Positions 45,795-55,301 of a stretch of DNA of 64,000 bases are shown here, one piece after another. The stretch spans positions 620,001 to 684,000 of the forward strand of contig NZ_CP159485.1 of NCBI RefSeq assembly GCF_040515995.1, given 5' to 3'. The translations under genes and the position numbers were made by a program. Source of the DNA: Proteinivorax hydrogeniformans. Its GTDB lineage: Bacteria > Bacillota > Proteinivoracia > Proteinivoracales > Proteinivoracaceae. The notes under the pieces were generated by a model, which was not told the origin of the DNA, ran no database searches, and saw nothing but the letters and a program-made list of their open reading frames with translations. Numbering within the stretch: the stretch's first letter is position 1; each line of letters starts with the position of its first letter.

Positions 45795-48584
45795 GTCTTT
45801 CCCGCGCAAGCGGGGGTGATCCTTTTAAACCAAAGGGAAAGGAGGTTTTAGAATGGTCTTTCCCGCGCAAGCGGGGGTGATCCTAAATTTCCACTGCTAT
45901 TATCAATATAATATAAGTCTTTCCCGCGCAAGCGGGGGTGATCCCCTGGTAATTCTTTTTCCCACTTTTCAGGGTTTGTCTTTCCCGCGCAAGCGGGGGT
46001 GATCCTGGAAGTATTAAAGTAAAATAGGAATTTTAAACGTCTTTCCCGCGCAAGCGGGGGTGATCCTAGTATTCAATGACAAGAAGCAAACGTTTAAGGG
46101 TCTTTCCCGCGCAAGCGGGGGTGATCCTGAGCTAATGACAAAGGTAGAAGCTATTATGGAGTCTTTCCCGCGCAAGCGGGGGTGATCCCAAGTGATACAA
46201 AGTTAATTGACAAAATTAATAGTCTTTCCCGCGCAAGCGGGGGTGATCCTAATTCAGGTGTGGAAAAAAGTAGAATATTTCCGTCTTTCCCGCGCAAGCG
46301 GGGGTGATCCTTCGCTGATTGTTAGCATTCTTTACCACTCCTTGTCTTTCCCGCGCAAGCGGGGGTGATCCATAGAGTCTGTTATCAAAAGTAACATTAC
46401 ATAGAGTCTTTCCCGCGCAAGCGGGGGTGATCCCATCAAACCAATCACGTCCAAACTCAGATAATCGTCTTTCCCGCGCAAGCGGGGGTGATCCCGTTCC
46501 AGCTTTAACCTTACCATTTTCCCATTGGTCTTTCCCGCGCAAGCGGGGGTGATCCCATTCCCGAAAATCAAAAAAATCATGTAGCGGAGTCTTTCCCGCG
46601 CAAGCGGGGGTGATCCCTTTTGTAAGTCATCTGTATTAACTACGAACATGTCTTTCCCGCGCAAGCGGGGGTGATCCTACGTATGAAAAGAATGATTAAT
46701 GCACCATGGGGTCTTTCCCGCGCAAGCGGGGGTGATCCCACTTTCTATATCATCTTCTTTTCTTACTTGCAGTCTTTCCCGCGCAAGCGGGGGTGATCCT
46801 CACTGCTTGGTTTGCTTTTACAACCGGAGAGTGTCTTTCCCGCGCAAGCGGGGGTGATCCTCTAAACCTAAAGTTTTTCCCCTTGTAAACCTTGTCTTTC
46901 CCGCGCAAGCGGGGGTGATCCTGTTTTCAACAGTTTCTCTAGCTACTTTAATTAGTCTTTCCCGCGCAAGCGGGGGTGATCCTCAAATGAGTTTTGGATT
47001 TTTTATTAACAAGGAGTCTTTCCCGCGCAAGCGGGGGTGATCCTTAAGAAACGCCTAAACGAATGGGAACAAAGAAGTCTTTCCCGCGCAAGCGGGGGTG
47101 ATCCTACATGGAAGAATTATAGACGAACATGCAGTTAGTCTTTCCCGCGCAAGCGGGGGTGATCCTTGTTACATTATGCGAAAGTTCCAAAGTTCCATGT
47201 CTTTCCCGCGCAAGCGGGGGTGATCCTAGGAGGCTAACAAATGAGATATGTAATGTTAGGTCTTTCCCGCGCAAGCGGGGGTGATCCCTCGCCCAATTAG
47301 GCACATTGTCAGGAGCGTAAGTCTTTCCCGCGCAAGCGGGGGTGATCCCAACATATCCGAACGTGTAGGATGGCAAGAGCGGTCTTTCCCGCGCAAGCGG
47401 GGGTGATCCCACCCCATATAATTTTAAACGTTGTTTCGATTGGTCTTTCCCGCGCAAGCGGGGGTGATCCTTAAGATAATAAAACATATACTATAACAAA
47501 GGAGTCTTTCCCGCGCAAGCGGGGGTGATCCTCTTTTTCCCTCAACATCTCGCATAAATACCACGTCTTTCCCGCGCAAGCGGGGGTGATCCCTCCCATA
47601 GGCTCATACCATGTGCTTCCTCTGTGTCTTTCCCGCGCAAGCGGGGGTGATCCCTAGCAACAGGAACAAACCGAGTGCCTGAAGATGTCTTTCCCGCGCA
47701 AGCGGGGGTGATCCTATCACTATACGCTGCTAGAACGCCATGAATGGGTCTTTCCCGCGCAAGCGGGGGTGATCCTTGGTAACGGCACAGAAGAGTTAGA
47801 AGAAATGCGTCTTTCCCGCGCAAGCGGGGGTGATCCTACTTTGCAGGGATTAACAAATTAGAGGACTTAGTCTTTCCCGCGCAAGCGGGGGTGATCCTAA
47901 GATTTTCGGTCTTTTCTTCAATTTCAAAACGTCTTTCCCGCGCAAGCGGGGGTGATCCCATGTTCAATCTGCCACTTCCTTTACATCAAAAGTCTTTCCC
48001 GCGCAAGCGGGGGTGATCCTCCATAAAAGAGCTTCCCTTGTATGTTCTACCAGTCTTTCCCGCGCAAGCGGGGGTGATCCTAGTATCAAAAAAGGTAAGG
48101 CGGGCGAAAGAGAGTCTTTCCCGCGCAAGCGGGGGTGATCCTCCACTTTGTGAAGTTTCCATGATCACTTACAAGTCTTTCCCGCGCAAGCGGGGGTGAT
48201 CCTAACTGAAGATGGAGTGGAATTAAAGGTAAAAAGTCTTTCCCGCGCAAGCGGGGGTGATCCTAAAAGGCTTGTTTACTCTTTTAAAGGTTGGAGGTCT
48301 TTCCCGCGCAAGCGGGGGTGATCCCTTGTTCAGCAAGGTTTACACCTCCTTATGTGAGTCTTTCCCGCGCAAGCGGGGGTGATCCTAACGGACAATATTA
48401 CCTTGTAGAGAACGAAAGGTCTTTCCCGCGCAAGCGGGGGTGATCCTAAAAAAAAGAGTACGGACATCGCTGAAAAGGCGTCTTTCCCGCGCAAGCGGGG
48501 GTGATCCTAGTTGAGAACACCGTTATTCCAGCACTCGAAAGTCTTTCCCGCGCAAGCGGGGGTGATCCTAGAGCAGGAAATAAG
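45795..48584 (+). CRISPR. Type I-E CRISPR array, main part (46 repeats)
   Basis: The repeat is 28 invariant nt plus one pyrimidine. It reads GTCTTTCCCGCGC at the start and GCGGGGGTGATCC at the end, with a CCCGC / GCGGG hairpin. The period is 61 bp (45795, 45856 ... 48541), except one 62-bp unit at 46344. Spacers are 33 nt by the 28-nt repeat, or 32 by a 29-nt repeat. The repeat orientation (GTGATCC handle at the 3' side) gives crRNAs from the plus strand. The 46th spacer is cut after 16 nt by the IS21 element. Repeats are essentially identical. Confidence 0.97.
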
Positions 48585-48701
48585 TGTTTATGGTAAAGTA
48601 AAAATACAATAAATGGCCGTCAAAAATACAAAAAGTAATTGCCAGTACAATCCAATCAATATATCCTTTTAAGTGACCACAACTTAAAAGGGGGAAAGGA
48701 T

Positions 48702-50210
48702 GTGCTGACAATTACTCAATTAAATTATATACGAAAAATGTATTTTGAGAAAGGCCTAAGTTATTCTGAAATAGAACGACGTACGGGTCATAATTATCGC
48801 ACAATTAAAAAGTACTTAGAAAAAGAAGATTTTAATGTAAAGCCTAAGAAAAAATCCGGTCCAACAAAATCGGACTTGATCAGACCCTATGTCAGAGAAA
48901 TACTAGAAGAAGATAAGGATAAAAAGAAGAAATATCGACATACTGCCAAGAAAATACATGAGAGATTAAAGGTAGAACGTCCTGATAAGTGTCTGATTTC
49001 TGAGCGGACAATGCGAACTTTAGTAAAAGAAGAAAAGCAAAAGGTCTACAACACTGACGATTGTCATCTTGGTCTAGATCACCCTGGTGGAGAGGCTCAA
49101 GTTGATTTTGGAGAAATATATATTGTCGAAAATGGCACTAAGAAAAAAGCCCATGAGTTAGTACTTTCCTTCCCTAAAAGCAATGCTGGGTTTTGCCAAG
49201 TTACTCGTAGTGAGACCATGGAGGCTTTATGTGAAGCTTTGATTAACATATTCAAATATATTAGCTTCACTCCAAACAAAATATGGTTTGACCAAATGGC
49301 AGCTGCTTGTATTAGAAAAAAAGACTCTAAAGGGCAGCCAGTTATGACAGAGAGATTTGCACGACTAGCCCTCCATTATGGCTTTGAACCACTGTTTTGC
49401 AACCCTGATAGTGGCAACGAAAAGAGTAATGTTGTAAAAAAAGTAGGTTACTTTCGAAAAAACCTTTTTGTGCCAGAACCAGAAATCAGTGACTTAGAAA
49501 AGTACAATTTTGACCTGCTTAATCGATGTTTCGAGGATAATCAGAGAAGTCATTACAAAGAACCAGGGACAATAAATGAGATATTTATAAAAGAGACTGA
49601 GCTTATGAAGACCACAACTAAGATAGACTTTGACTATGGGAGATTTGAAAAGAGAAGGGTCAATAAACTAGGGTATATAATTAATGATCATTGCTCCTAC
49701 TCTGTTTCGCCTAAGTATGTAGGCAGTTATGTATGGGTAAAAATTCTTGCTAACGAGTTGGTGATTTATGATAAAGACTATCGTGAGATAACAAGGCATA
49801 ACAGGCTTTTTGAAAAGGGCAAAAAATCTACACATTGGATGGACTTTATCGACGTTATCGCAGCAAGACCAAGAGCATTAAAATATTCAGGGTTTTACTC
49901 TTTACTTCCGGATAATTGGAAGTCATATACAAATGAAATGGATAATGAGGATTTAAAACAAAGTCTAAAGTTTTTAAAAATGTGCTTACTTGAAAAAGAT
50001 ATGGCATTTGCGGAGAAGGTTTTAGCTGAAAACATAAGGAAATCTGTTAAAGAAACTGCTGCTTTATGGACAACTTACTACCGTCTTACAGAGGATGTCT
50101 CCGTTTACCACCAAAATCATTCACCCCCTGCTTTACCTCGCCTCCCAGACTATGACATCAGTGCAGAATCCTACAACTCACTTATGGGAGGAATGAGAGA
50201 TGATAGATAA
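48702..50210 (+). CDS. istA: IS21-family transposase IstA
   Basis: 502 residues from GTG 48702, chosen because GGGGGAAAGGA precedes it; the frame is open further upstream without a ribosome site. An N-terminal helix-turn-helix (LSYSEIERRTGHNYRTIKKYL) binds the ends. The DDE core has Asp in AQVDFGEIYIV, Asp in IWFDQMAAA and Glu in NEKSNVVKKVGYFRKNLF. Overlaps istB by 11 bp. Confidence 0.93.
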   Translation: MLTITQLNYIRKMYFEKGLSYSEIERRTGHNYRTIKKYLEKEDFNVKPKKKSGPTKSDLIRPYVREILEEDKDKKKKYRHTAKKIHERLKVERPDKCLISERTMRTLVKEEKQKVYNTDDCHLGLDHPGGEAQVDFGEIYIVENGTKKKAHELVLSFPKSNAGFCQVTRSETMEALCEALINIFKYISFTPNKIWFDQMAAACIRKKDSKGQPVMTERFARLALHYGFEPLFCNPDSGNEKSNVVKKVGYFRKNLFVPEPEISDLEKYNFDLLNRCFEDNQRSHYKEPGTINEIFIKETELMKTTTKIDFDYGRFEKRRVNKLGYIINDHCSYSVSPKYVGSYVWVKILANELVIYDKDYREITRHNRLFEKGKKSTHWMDFIDVIAARPRALKYSGFYSLLPDNWKSYTNEMDNEDLKQSLKFLKMCLLEKDMAFAEKVLAENIRKSVKETAALWTTYYRLTEDVSVYHQNHSPPALPRLPDYDISAESYNSLMGGMRDDR

Positions 50211-50925
50211 AATTAAATTTTACCAAAAAAAACTGAGCATATCCAATTCGCTAATGGATATATGTGACGGACTTGAGTTTAGATCTAAAGAACAATTTTT
50301 AATGGATTTACTTGAAGAGCTGTATAAAGAAAGATTAGAAAGAAGCCGAGAAAGGAAATTGAAAGCTGCTAAATTTCCAGTAGTAAAAACCTTAAATGGC
50401 TATGACTTTACAGATATTATTTTCCCTGAAAAGCTAACAATAGAACAGTTAAAAGGACTTAACTTTATTGAAAACAAGGAGAATCTAATCTTTTATGGTG
50501 GACCTGGCGCTGGTAAAACGCATTTAGGTATTGCTCTTGGAACCATGGCAATCAATACTCAGAAGTCTGTTCTGTTTTACACAGTACACTCCCTGATTAA
50601 CGAATTAGTGAAGGCTAAAGAAGAACATTCTCATGAAAAGTTAATGAAGAAGATAGAAAAAGCTGACTTATTAATATTAGACGAATGGGGCTATTTGCCT
50701 CTACATCAAGAGGGAGCTAGGCTTTTATTTGAAGTTATCAGTCTTTGCTATGAACGAAAAAGCATCATAATTACTACTAATATGGAGTTTAACCACTGGA
50801 AAAATTTCTTGTTTGACGAGAAGTTAACAGTAGCAATAATTGACCGATTAGTTCATCATTCACACTTATTATTTTTCGATAGAGAAAGCCACAGAAAGAA
50901 GCATGCGTTAATGAAGCAAGGTTAA
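50200..50925 (+). CDS. istB: IS21-family helper ATPase IstB
   Basis: 241 residues, AAA+ ATPase related to DnaC. Walker A GGPGAGKTHLGIAL, Walker B LLILDEWGYLPL, sensor region IIITTNMEFNHW and the arginine-rich C-terminal part (AIIDRLVHHSHLL). It regulates IstA target choice. It starts inside the end of istA (ATGATAGAT) and is intact. Confidence 0.94.
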   Translation: MIDKIKFYQKKLSISNSLMDICDGLEFRSKEQFLMDLLEELYKERLERSRERKLKAAKFPVVKTLNGYDFTDIIFPEKLTIEQLKGLNFIENKENLIFYGGPGAGKTHLGIALGTMAINTQKSVLFYTVHSLINELVKAKEEHSHEKLMKKIEKADLLILDEWGYLPLHQEGARLLFEVISLCYERKSIIITTNMEFNHWKNFLFDEKLTVAIIDRLVHHSHLLFFDRESHRKKHALMKQG

Positions 50926-50998
50926 AATTAACAACCGGATTGTACTTGCATTTTTCTTGGCCATTTTTTGTATTTTCCTATTGCCAAAAACAAATAAG

Positions 50999-51226
50999 AA
51001 AAGGCGAAGCATCGGGTCTTTCCCGCGCAAGCGGGGGTGATCCTATGGGTAACCCCTAGAAAAACAACTTATTTTTGTCTTTCCCGCGCAAGCGGGGGTG
51101 ATCCCTGGCAACCCCTATGTAAGAGCTGCCACGATTAGTCTTTCCCGCGCAAGCGGGGGTGATCCTCAGGAGATTATCCAAAACCTAAGCAGGTTTAAGT
51201 CTTTCCCGCGCAAGCGGGGGTGCTCC
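50999..51226 (+). CRISPR. Type I-E CRISPR array, distal part (4 repeats)
   Basis: It begins with the last 17 nt of the interrupted spacer, then repeats at 51016, 51077, 51138 and 51199 with exact 61-bp spacing and three spacers. The last repeat ends GTGCTCC in place of GTGATCC and is followed at once by an IS21-type end, so the original distal end is lost. The combined array has 50 repeats and 49 spacers. Confidence 0.95.
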
Positions 51227-51269
51227 ATTTTTCTTGGCCATTTTTTGTATTTTCTTATTGCCAAAAACA
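51226..51269 (+). mobile_element. Solo IS21-type right end
   Basis: About 44 bp that match the right terminus of the intact IS21 element (CATTTTTCTTGGCC... to ...GCCAAAAACA at 50949-50992) with one difference. No transposase is attached. It is a remnant of a second copy that ended or truncated the CRISPR array. Confidence 0.8.
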
Positions 51270-51353
51270 CTTTTTTAAGTAGTTATCTCCGATTTAACCA
51301 AGAAATAAAGGAGATTAATGTCTTAAGGAGAATGATACATTAACAACTGGGGG

Positions 51354-51891
51354 ATGGTTATGTTAAAGCAAGGTATTTATGAAGAAATAATTAACGATAA
51401 GCTAAAGCAGAACATCCAGGGTTTATCAACTGAAGTGTATCATATAGGCAAGGAAGGTGCTGTCTTTTTACATATCTGAATACAACGAAGATGCAAACCC
51501 AGCTTTTAGAGAAGGGGTAAAGCATTTTAAGGATAAAAATTTAGATATTTTCTTTATTACTTTAAATAAATCGGAAAAGGATTTTTCACCTTCAACTCTC
51601 TATGAGGACTATGCCATAAATGAAAAGCTCTTCCACTGGCAAAGTCAAAGTCAGCTATCAGAAGAGAGCAAAACTGCTCAAAGGTATATACAGCACAATA
51701 AAACAGGTCATAAGATAGCATTATTTATCAGAGAGTATAAAAAGGAGAGCGGACATACTGCACCCTTTATGTTTTTGGGGACATGTAGTTACGTTAGACA
51801 TTATGGAAAGCGGCCAATAAACTTTATTTGGAGGCTAAAGCATGAATTGCCACCTATGTTAGTTCCAAAGGCAAATAAGAGTGTGTTGTAA
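51354..51891 (+). pseudogene. Helicase (DUF3427-type) remnant with internal deletion
   Basis: The start MLKQGIYEEIINDKLKQNI at ATG 51360 (or 51354) is the usual N-terminus of large DEAD/DEAH helicases with a C-terminal DUF3427 domain. After about 40 codons the frame stops at TGA (51477-51479). The +1 frame from about 51457 then gives the family's C-terminal part (ISEYNEDANPAFREG... FMFLGTCSYVRHYGKRPINFIW...). The ATPase core is deleted. Non-functional. Confidence 0.7.
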
Positions 51892-52312
51892 TTAAGTTTT
51901 AGATATGCGTTTAGCTTGATAACAATGGGGGTTATTTGCTGACTCTCTACCATGGAAATGTGAGATAGACCGCTAATACTTTACGTATACGACCAAGGGA
52001 CACTGTCCCCCTTCTGTCCTGATTAGTCCCCATTGCTATAAATTAACAAATTGTTAAATCTACAAAAGCATATTGTCTTAGATTGGTAAGTTAGTTATAA
52101 TATTTTTAGATACTTAAGGGGTGGAGAAAAATGATAATTACTACTTGCTAATCCAACTATCAACTGGATAATTTGTACAAAGGTGGTACACCTAAATAGG
52201 GTCTGTACTTCTATTTGTTATGCAAGTAGAGTATTATAGGATAAAATCATTTTCAACTTTGTGGTATTTATTTACATATTATCAAGTGATTTTTAAACTG
52301 TAATTAACTTTA
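51804..52312. repeat. Long direct repeat, copy 1
   Basis: About 500 bp, beginning in the helicase remnant (GGAAAGCGGCCAATAA) and ending in a terminator-like hairpin AAACTGTAATT / AATTACAGTTT (52295-52325). It is highly similar to 53368-53812. A GGGACACTGTCCC palindrome and roughly 60 nt around it (51990-52080) are present only in this copy. Both copies contain AAAGGTGGTAC, which resembles a T-box core. No gene lies between 51892 and the GNAT start. Confidence 0.85.
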
Positions 52313-52395
52313 ATTACAGTTTTTCTATTTATATGTAGCTACTTAGATAGGGCCTTTGTACGTGTTTTAAAGATAAACCGTCAGGGGGAATACAA

Positions 52396-53313
52396 ATGAA
52401 CAATATAAAATTTAGAAACTATGTAAATAACGAGCGATTTGGCAGTGACTATCATAAAGTGGTGGAATTTCTTAAACGTGTTAATAAGGAAGAAGTAGTG
52501 AGACCTAATTATCAATGGTCTAGATGGACATGGTTTATAAGTCGTCCATTAGATAATGAAAGCTCCAAAAATCTCATTGGGCTTTGGGAAGACGATGGAA
52601 ATGTGGTTGCTTTGGCCACTTTTGAATTATCCTTTGGAAATGTTTATGTGACAGTGGATAAAAATTACAAATTCTTGTTACAAGATATTATTTCATACAG
52701 CAAAGATAAACTCTCCAATAACGGAGCACTAAAAATCATAATTAATGATCATGATAAAGAATTTCAAAGGGTGGCAGCAAAAAATGGCTTCAGACCTACT
52801 CAGAACAAACAGTGTGTTGCAAGACTTGAGATAACAGATGATATGAGCTATGAGCTCCCAGAAGGATTTACGGTAACTAGTATGGCAGACAACTGGGATT
52901 TCCACCAGTACAACAATGTTATGTGGCGTGGATTTGGTTCTAAAGGAGAACCAGATCAAAGCACTGAGATGATTAAGTGGAGAAAAACCATGTTAAGTAG
53001 TCCCCATCTAACACCTGAGATAACAGTAGCTGTAGCTGCTCCAAATGGCAATTACGCTTCCCATTGTGGACTTTGGTACCATCCAGAAGAAAAGTATGCA
53101 AATGTGGAGCCAGTAGCAACAGATCCAGATTATCGTAAAATGGGTCTTGCTAAGGCTGCTATATATGAATCAGTTTTAAGGGCAGCAAAATTAGGCGCAA
53201 AAGAAGTATACGTAGTATCATCTCAACAATTTTATTACAATATAGGTTTTAGACCCTACTGTACAGAAACATGGTGGGAATTAGAGGTGGAATCTTGTAA
53301 AAGTGATGCGTAA
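52396..53313 (+). CDS. GNAT-family N-acetyltransferase
   Basis: 305 residues. The acetyl-CoA-binding part is C-terminal: NVEPVATDPDYRKMGLAKAAIYESVLRAAK, then EVYVVSSQQFYYNIGF. The N-terminal half looks like a second, degenerate GNAT domain (NVVALATFELSFGNVYVTV, FQRVAAKNGFRPTQN), so this is probably a double-GNAT protein. AGGGGGAATACAA precedes the ATG. It lies between two copies of a 500-bp direct repeat, and its 3' end is partly copied at 35.66 kb. Substrate unknown. Confidence 0.85.
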   Translation: MNNIKFRNYVNNERFGSDYHKVVEFLKRVNKEEVVRPNYQWSRWTWFISRPLDNESSKNLIGLWEDDGNVVALATFELSFGNVYVTVDKNYKFLLQDIISYSKDKLSNNGALKIIINDHDKEFQRVAAKNGFRPTQNKQCVARLEITDDMSYELPEGFTVTSMADNWDFHQYNNVMWRGFGSKGEPDQSTEMIKWRKTMLSSPHLTPEITVAVAAPNGNYASHCGLWYHPEEKYANVEPVATDPDYRKMGLAKAAIYESVLRAAKLGAKEVYVVSSQQFYYNIGFRPYCTETWWELEVESCKSDA

Positions 53314-53327
53314 AGGAAAAAACCAAA
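53293..53327. repeat. Right copy of the 35-bp direct repeat flanking the CRISPR island
   Basis: The 3' end of the GNAT gene plus trailing bases; 32 of 35 positions match 35661-35695. Followed within 10 bp by the palindrome GGGACAAAGTTCCTGTCCC (53335-53353), which is identical to the one at 35625-35643. Confidence 0.7.
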
Positions 53328-53367
53328 ATAAAATGGGACAAAGTTCCTGTCCCCTTGTCTCTGTTTT

Positions 53368-53812
53368 GGAAAGCGGCCAATAAGCTTTATTTGGAGGCTA
53401 AAGCATGAATTGCCACCTATGTTAGTTCCAAAGGCAAATAAGAGTGTGTTATAATTAACTCTTAGACGTACGTTTAGCTTGATAACAATGGGGGTTATTT
53501 GCTGACTCTCAACTATGGAAATGTGAGATAGACCGCTAATAGTTTGCGTCTAAATTTATGATAAGGGGCGAGGGTGTGAATTTGGTAAGTTAGTATAATA
53601 TTTTTAACATCTTTAAGGGGTGGGGAAAATAATAATTACTATTTGCCAATCCAACTATCAATTGGATAATTTGTACAAAGGTGGTACGCTTAAATAGGGT
53701 CTGTACTTCTAGTTGTTCTGCAAGTAGAGTTTTTATAGATTAAATCATTTTCAGCTTTGTGGTATTTATTTACATATTATCAAATGATTTTTAAACTGTA
53801 ATTAACTTTAAG
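53368..53812. repeat. Long direct repeat, copy 2
   Basis: Second copy of the segment at 51804-52312, starting in the same codons of the helicase C-terminus and stopping inside the loop of the terminator hairpin (AAACTGTAATTAACTTTA, then different sequence). Between 53813 and the carD start is a GCATGCAC / GTGCATG palindrome (53822-53840) and AT-rich DNA. No gene is seen in 53314-53925. Confidence 0.85.
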
Positions 53813-53925
53813 GTAGGTACCAGGCATGCACGGTGCATGATGAACAGAGGAATTGGGCAAAATATAAAAATTGAAATATACTTTTAGCGAAATAAACTAT
53901 TTTTTCTAAGCAAAGGAGAATACTT

Positions 53926-54429
53926 ATGTTTAAAATTAATGACCACGTTGTATACCAGTCTTCTGGTGTGTATAAAATTGTAGATATTAGAAAGGAAAAG
54001 GATTTTAATAAAAATGATACAGAATATTATGTTATGGAACCGGTATTTAACAACAACTTGACTACAAAAATACCTGTCAATAATAAAAAAGTTATGATGA
54101 GAAACGTCATTACAAAGGATGAAGCCTTGGCCTTAATCACATCTATGCCAGAAGAGGAAACAGTTTGGCTAAATAATAATAGAGAAAGAAGTGGAAATTT
54201 TAAAGAAGCACTTAAATCAGGAAAAACTGAGGAATGGGCGAGAATTATTAAGACGATATATCTACACAAGCAAGAAAGAAATGAACTTGGAAAAACGATA
54301 ATGAAGTCCGACGAAGATGCCATGGAAAATGCTGAAAAAATTCTAAACCAAGAGCTAGCAGTAGCTTTGAATATCTTGCCAGAAGAGGTGCCTGCTTTCA
54401 TAAAAGAGCGACTAAAGGATACAGACTAA
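53926..54429 (+). CDS. CarD/CdnL-type transcription regulator
   Basis: 167 residues. The N-terminal RNA-polymerase-interacting domain (MFKINDHVVYQSSGVYKIVDI...YYVMEPVFNNNLTTKIPV) is of the CarD/TRCF type. The rest is a helical C-terminal domain (EEWARIIKTIYLHK...AMENAEKILNQELAVAL), as in CdnL. It stabilises open promoter complexes in relatives. AAAGGAG precedes the ATG. Single gene followed by a terminator. Confidence 0.9.
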   Translation: MFKINDHVVYQSSGVYKIVDIRKEKDFNKNDTEYYVMEPVFNNNLTTKIPVNNKKVMMRNVITKDEALALITSMPEEETVWLNNNRERSGNFKEALKSGKTEEWARIIKTIYLHKQERNELGKTIMKSDEDAMENAEKILNQELAVALNILPEEVPAFIKERLKDTD

Positions 54430-54450
54430 TCCACCAAATGGTATTAAATA

Positions 54451-54490
54451 AATATAATCCTAAGCTGAAAAAAGCTTAGGATTTTTTCCC
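54451..54490 (+). terminator. carD terminator
   Basis: AATCCTAAGCT / AGCTTAGGATT with a T-run. Confidence 0.85.
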
Positions 54491-54554
54491 TTCAGGACCA
54501 TGGTAACAAGGGACTGAAATATACTTATTTAGCTTTAGCCCTCAAGTGTTTATC

Positions 54555-55262
54555 TTAGAAGTCTATAATTTTACCGTCCGTTGAAATTGTAACAATCTGC
54601 CAAGGAATGAGTTTTTCGCTATTTTTAAGTGCTGTTTTAACTTCACTTTCAATTCCGCCACAGCAAGGGACTACCATTTTTGCTACAGTTATGGATTTTA
54701 TATTATTAGATCTAAGGATAGTAGTAATTTTTTCGCTGTAATCTCCTTCATCAAGCTTTGGACAGCCAATTAGTGTTATTTTGTTTTTCATGAATTTCTT
54801 ATGGAAATTGCCATATGCAAATGCTGTACAATCTGCGGCAATCAAAAGGTGAGCATCCTCAAAATAAGGAGCGTTTGGTGGAACAAGTTTGATTTGTACT
54901 GGCCACTGATTTAATTGGTTTTGTACTAAAGTAGAATCTTCCTCTTTAGTTTCACTAATACTTCCACGCTTAAGAGTTTTAGAGTGAGTACCTGGACAGC
55001 CACAGGCTAAGTTTTCTGATCGTTTGTTTTCATCTTTTTTCTTTGTAGTATCTTCAGCAAATGCTGATGCTTCCCTTTCCTCAAAACTTATAGCATTGGT
55101 TGGGCAGACCGGTAAGCAGTTTCCTAGCCCATCACAATAATCATCACGAAGCAGTTTGGCCTTTCCGTCTACCATGCCGATTGCCCCTTCTTGACAGGCT
55201 GAGACACATTGCTTGCAGCCTATACATTTATCTTCATCTATTTTAATTATTTGTCTTGTCAT
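54555..55262 (-). CDS. 4Fe-4S ferredoxin-type protein
   Basis: 235 residues. Two 4Fe-4S clusters at the N-terminus (CIGCKQCVSACQEGA and CDGLGNCLPVCPTNA). A linker with CGCPG follows. The C-terminal domain has DCTAFAYGNFHKKF, LIGCPKLDEGDY and MVVPCCGGIE, conserved in a family of reductase-like iron-sulphur proteins of anaerobes. The start is the ATG at 55262, with GGGAGG upstream. The gene is divergent from a Crp/Fnr regulator and shares its operator-like palindrome. The electron partner is unknown. Confidence 0.85.
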   Translation of the reverse strand: MTRQIIKIDEDKCIGCKQCVSACQEGAIGMVDGKAKLLRDDYCDGLGNCLPVCPTNAISFEEREASAFAEDTTKKKDENKRSENLACGCPGTHSKTLKRGSISETKEEDSTLVQNQLNQWPVQIKLVPPNAPYFEDAHLLIAADCTAFAYGNFHKKFMKNKITLIGCPKLDEGDYSEKITTILRSNNIKSITVAKMVVPCCGGIESEVKTALKNSEKLIPWQIVTISTDGKIIDF

Positions 55263-55301
55263 TTTAAAATCCTCCCTTGTTTGATATGTTAATAATAGTA
55301 T

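Larger units (their letters stand above)
48585..50992 (+). mobile_element. IS21-family element inserted in a CRISPR spacer
   Basis: The left end starts TGTTTATGG, and the right end finishes GCCAAAAACA. The ends are imperfect inverted repeats with shared internal blocks (AAATACAA, ATGGCC, GTACAATCC). The 6-bp target duplication AATAAG is at 48579-48584 and 50993-50998. Removing one copy of the duplication plus the element restores a 33-nt spacer (16 + 17 nt). It contains istA and istB, both full length. Confidence 0.93.

Noticed and set aside
46249-48168. Minus-strand ORFs with repeated SPPLARER, ITPACAGK and HPRLRGKD segments
   Set aside because: These are translations of the CRISPR repeats in three frames, a well-known annotation artefact.
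52165-52220. A functional T-box before the GNAT gene (AAAGGTGGTAC)
   Set aside because: Only half of the core matches; no stem I or specifier loop was recognised, and both copies lie in a duplicated decayed segment.
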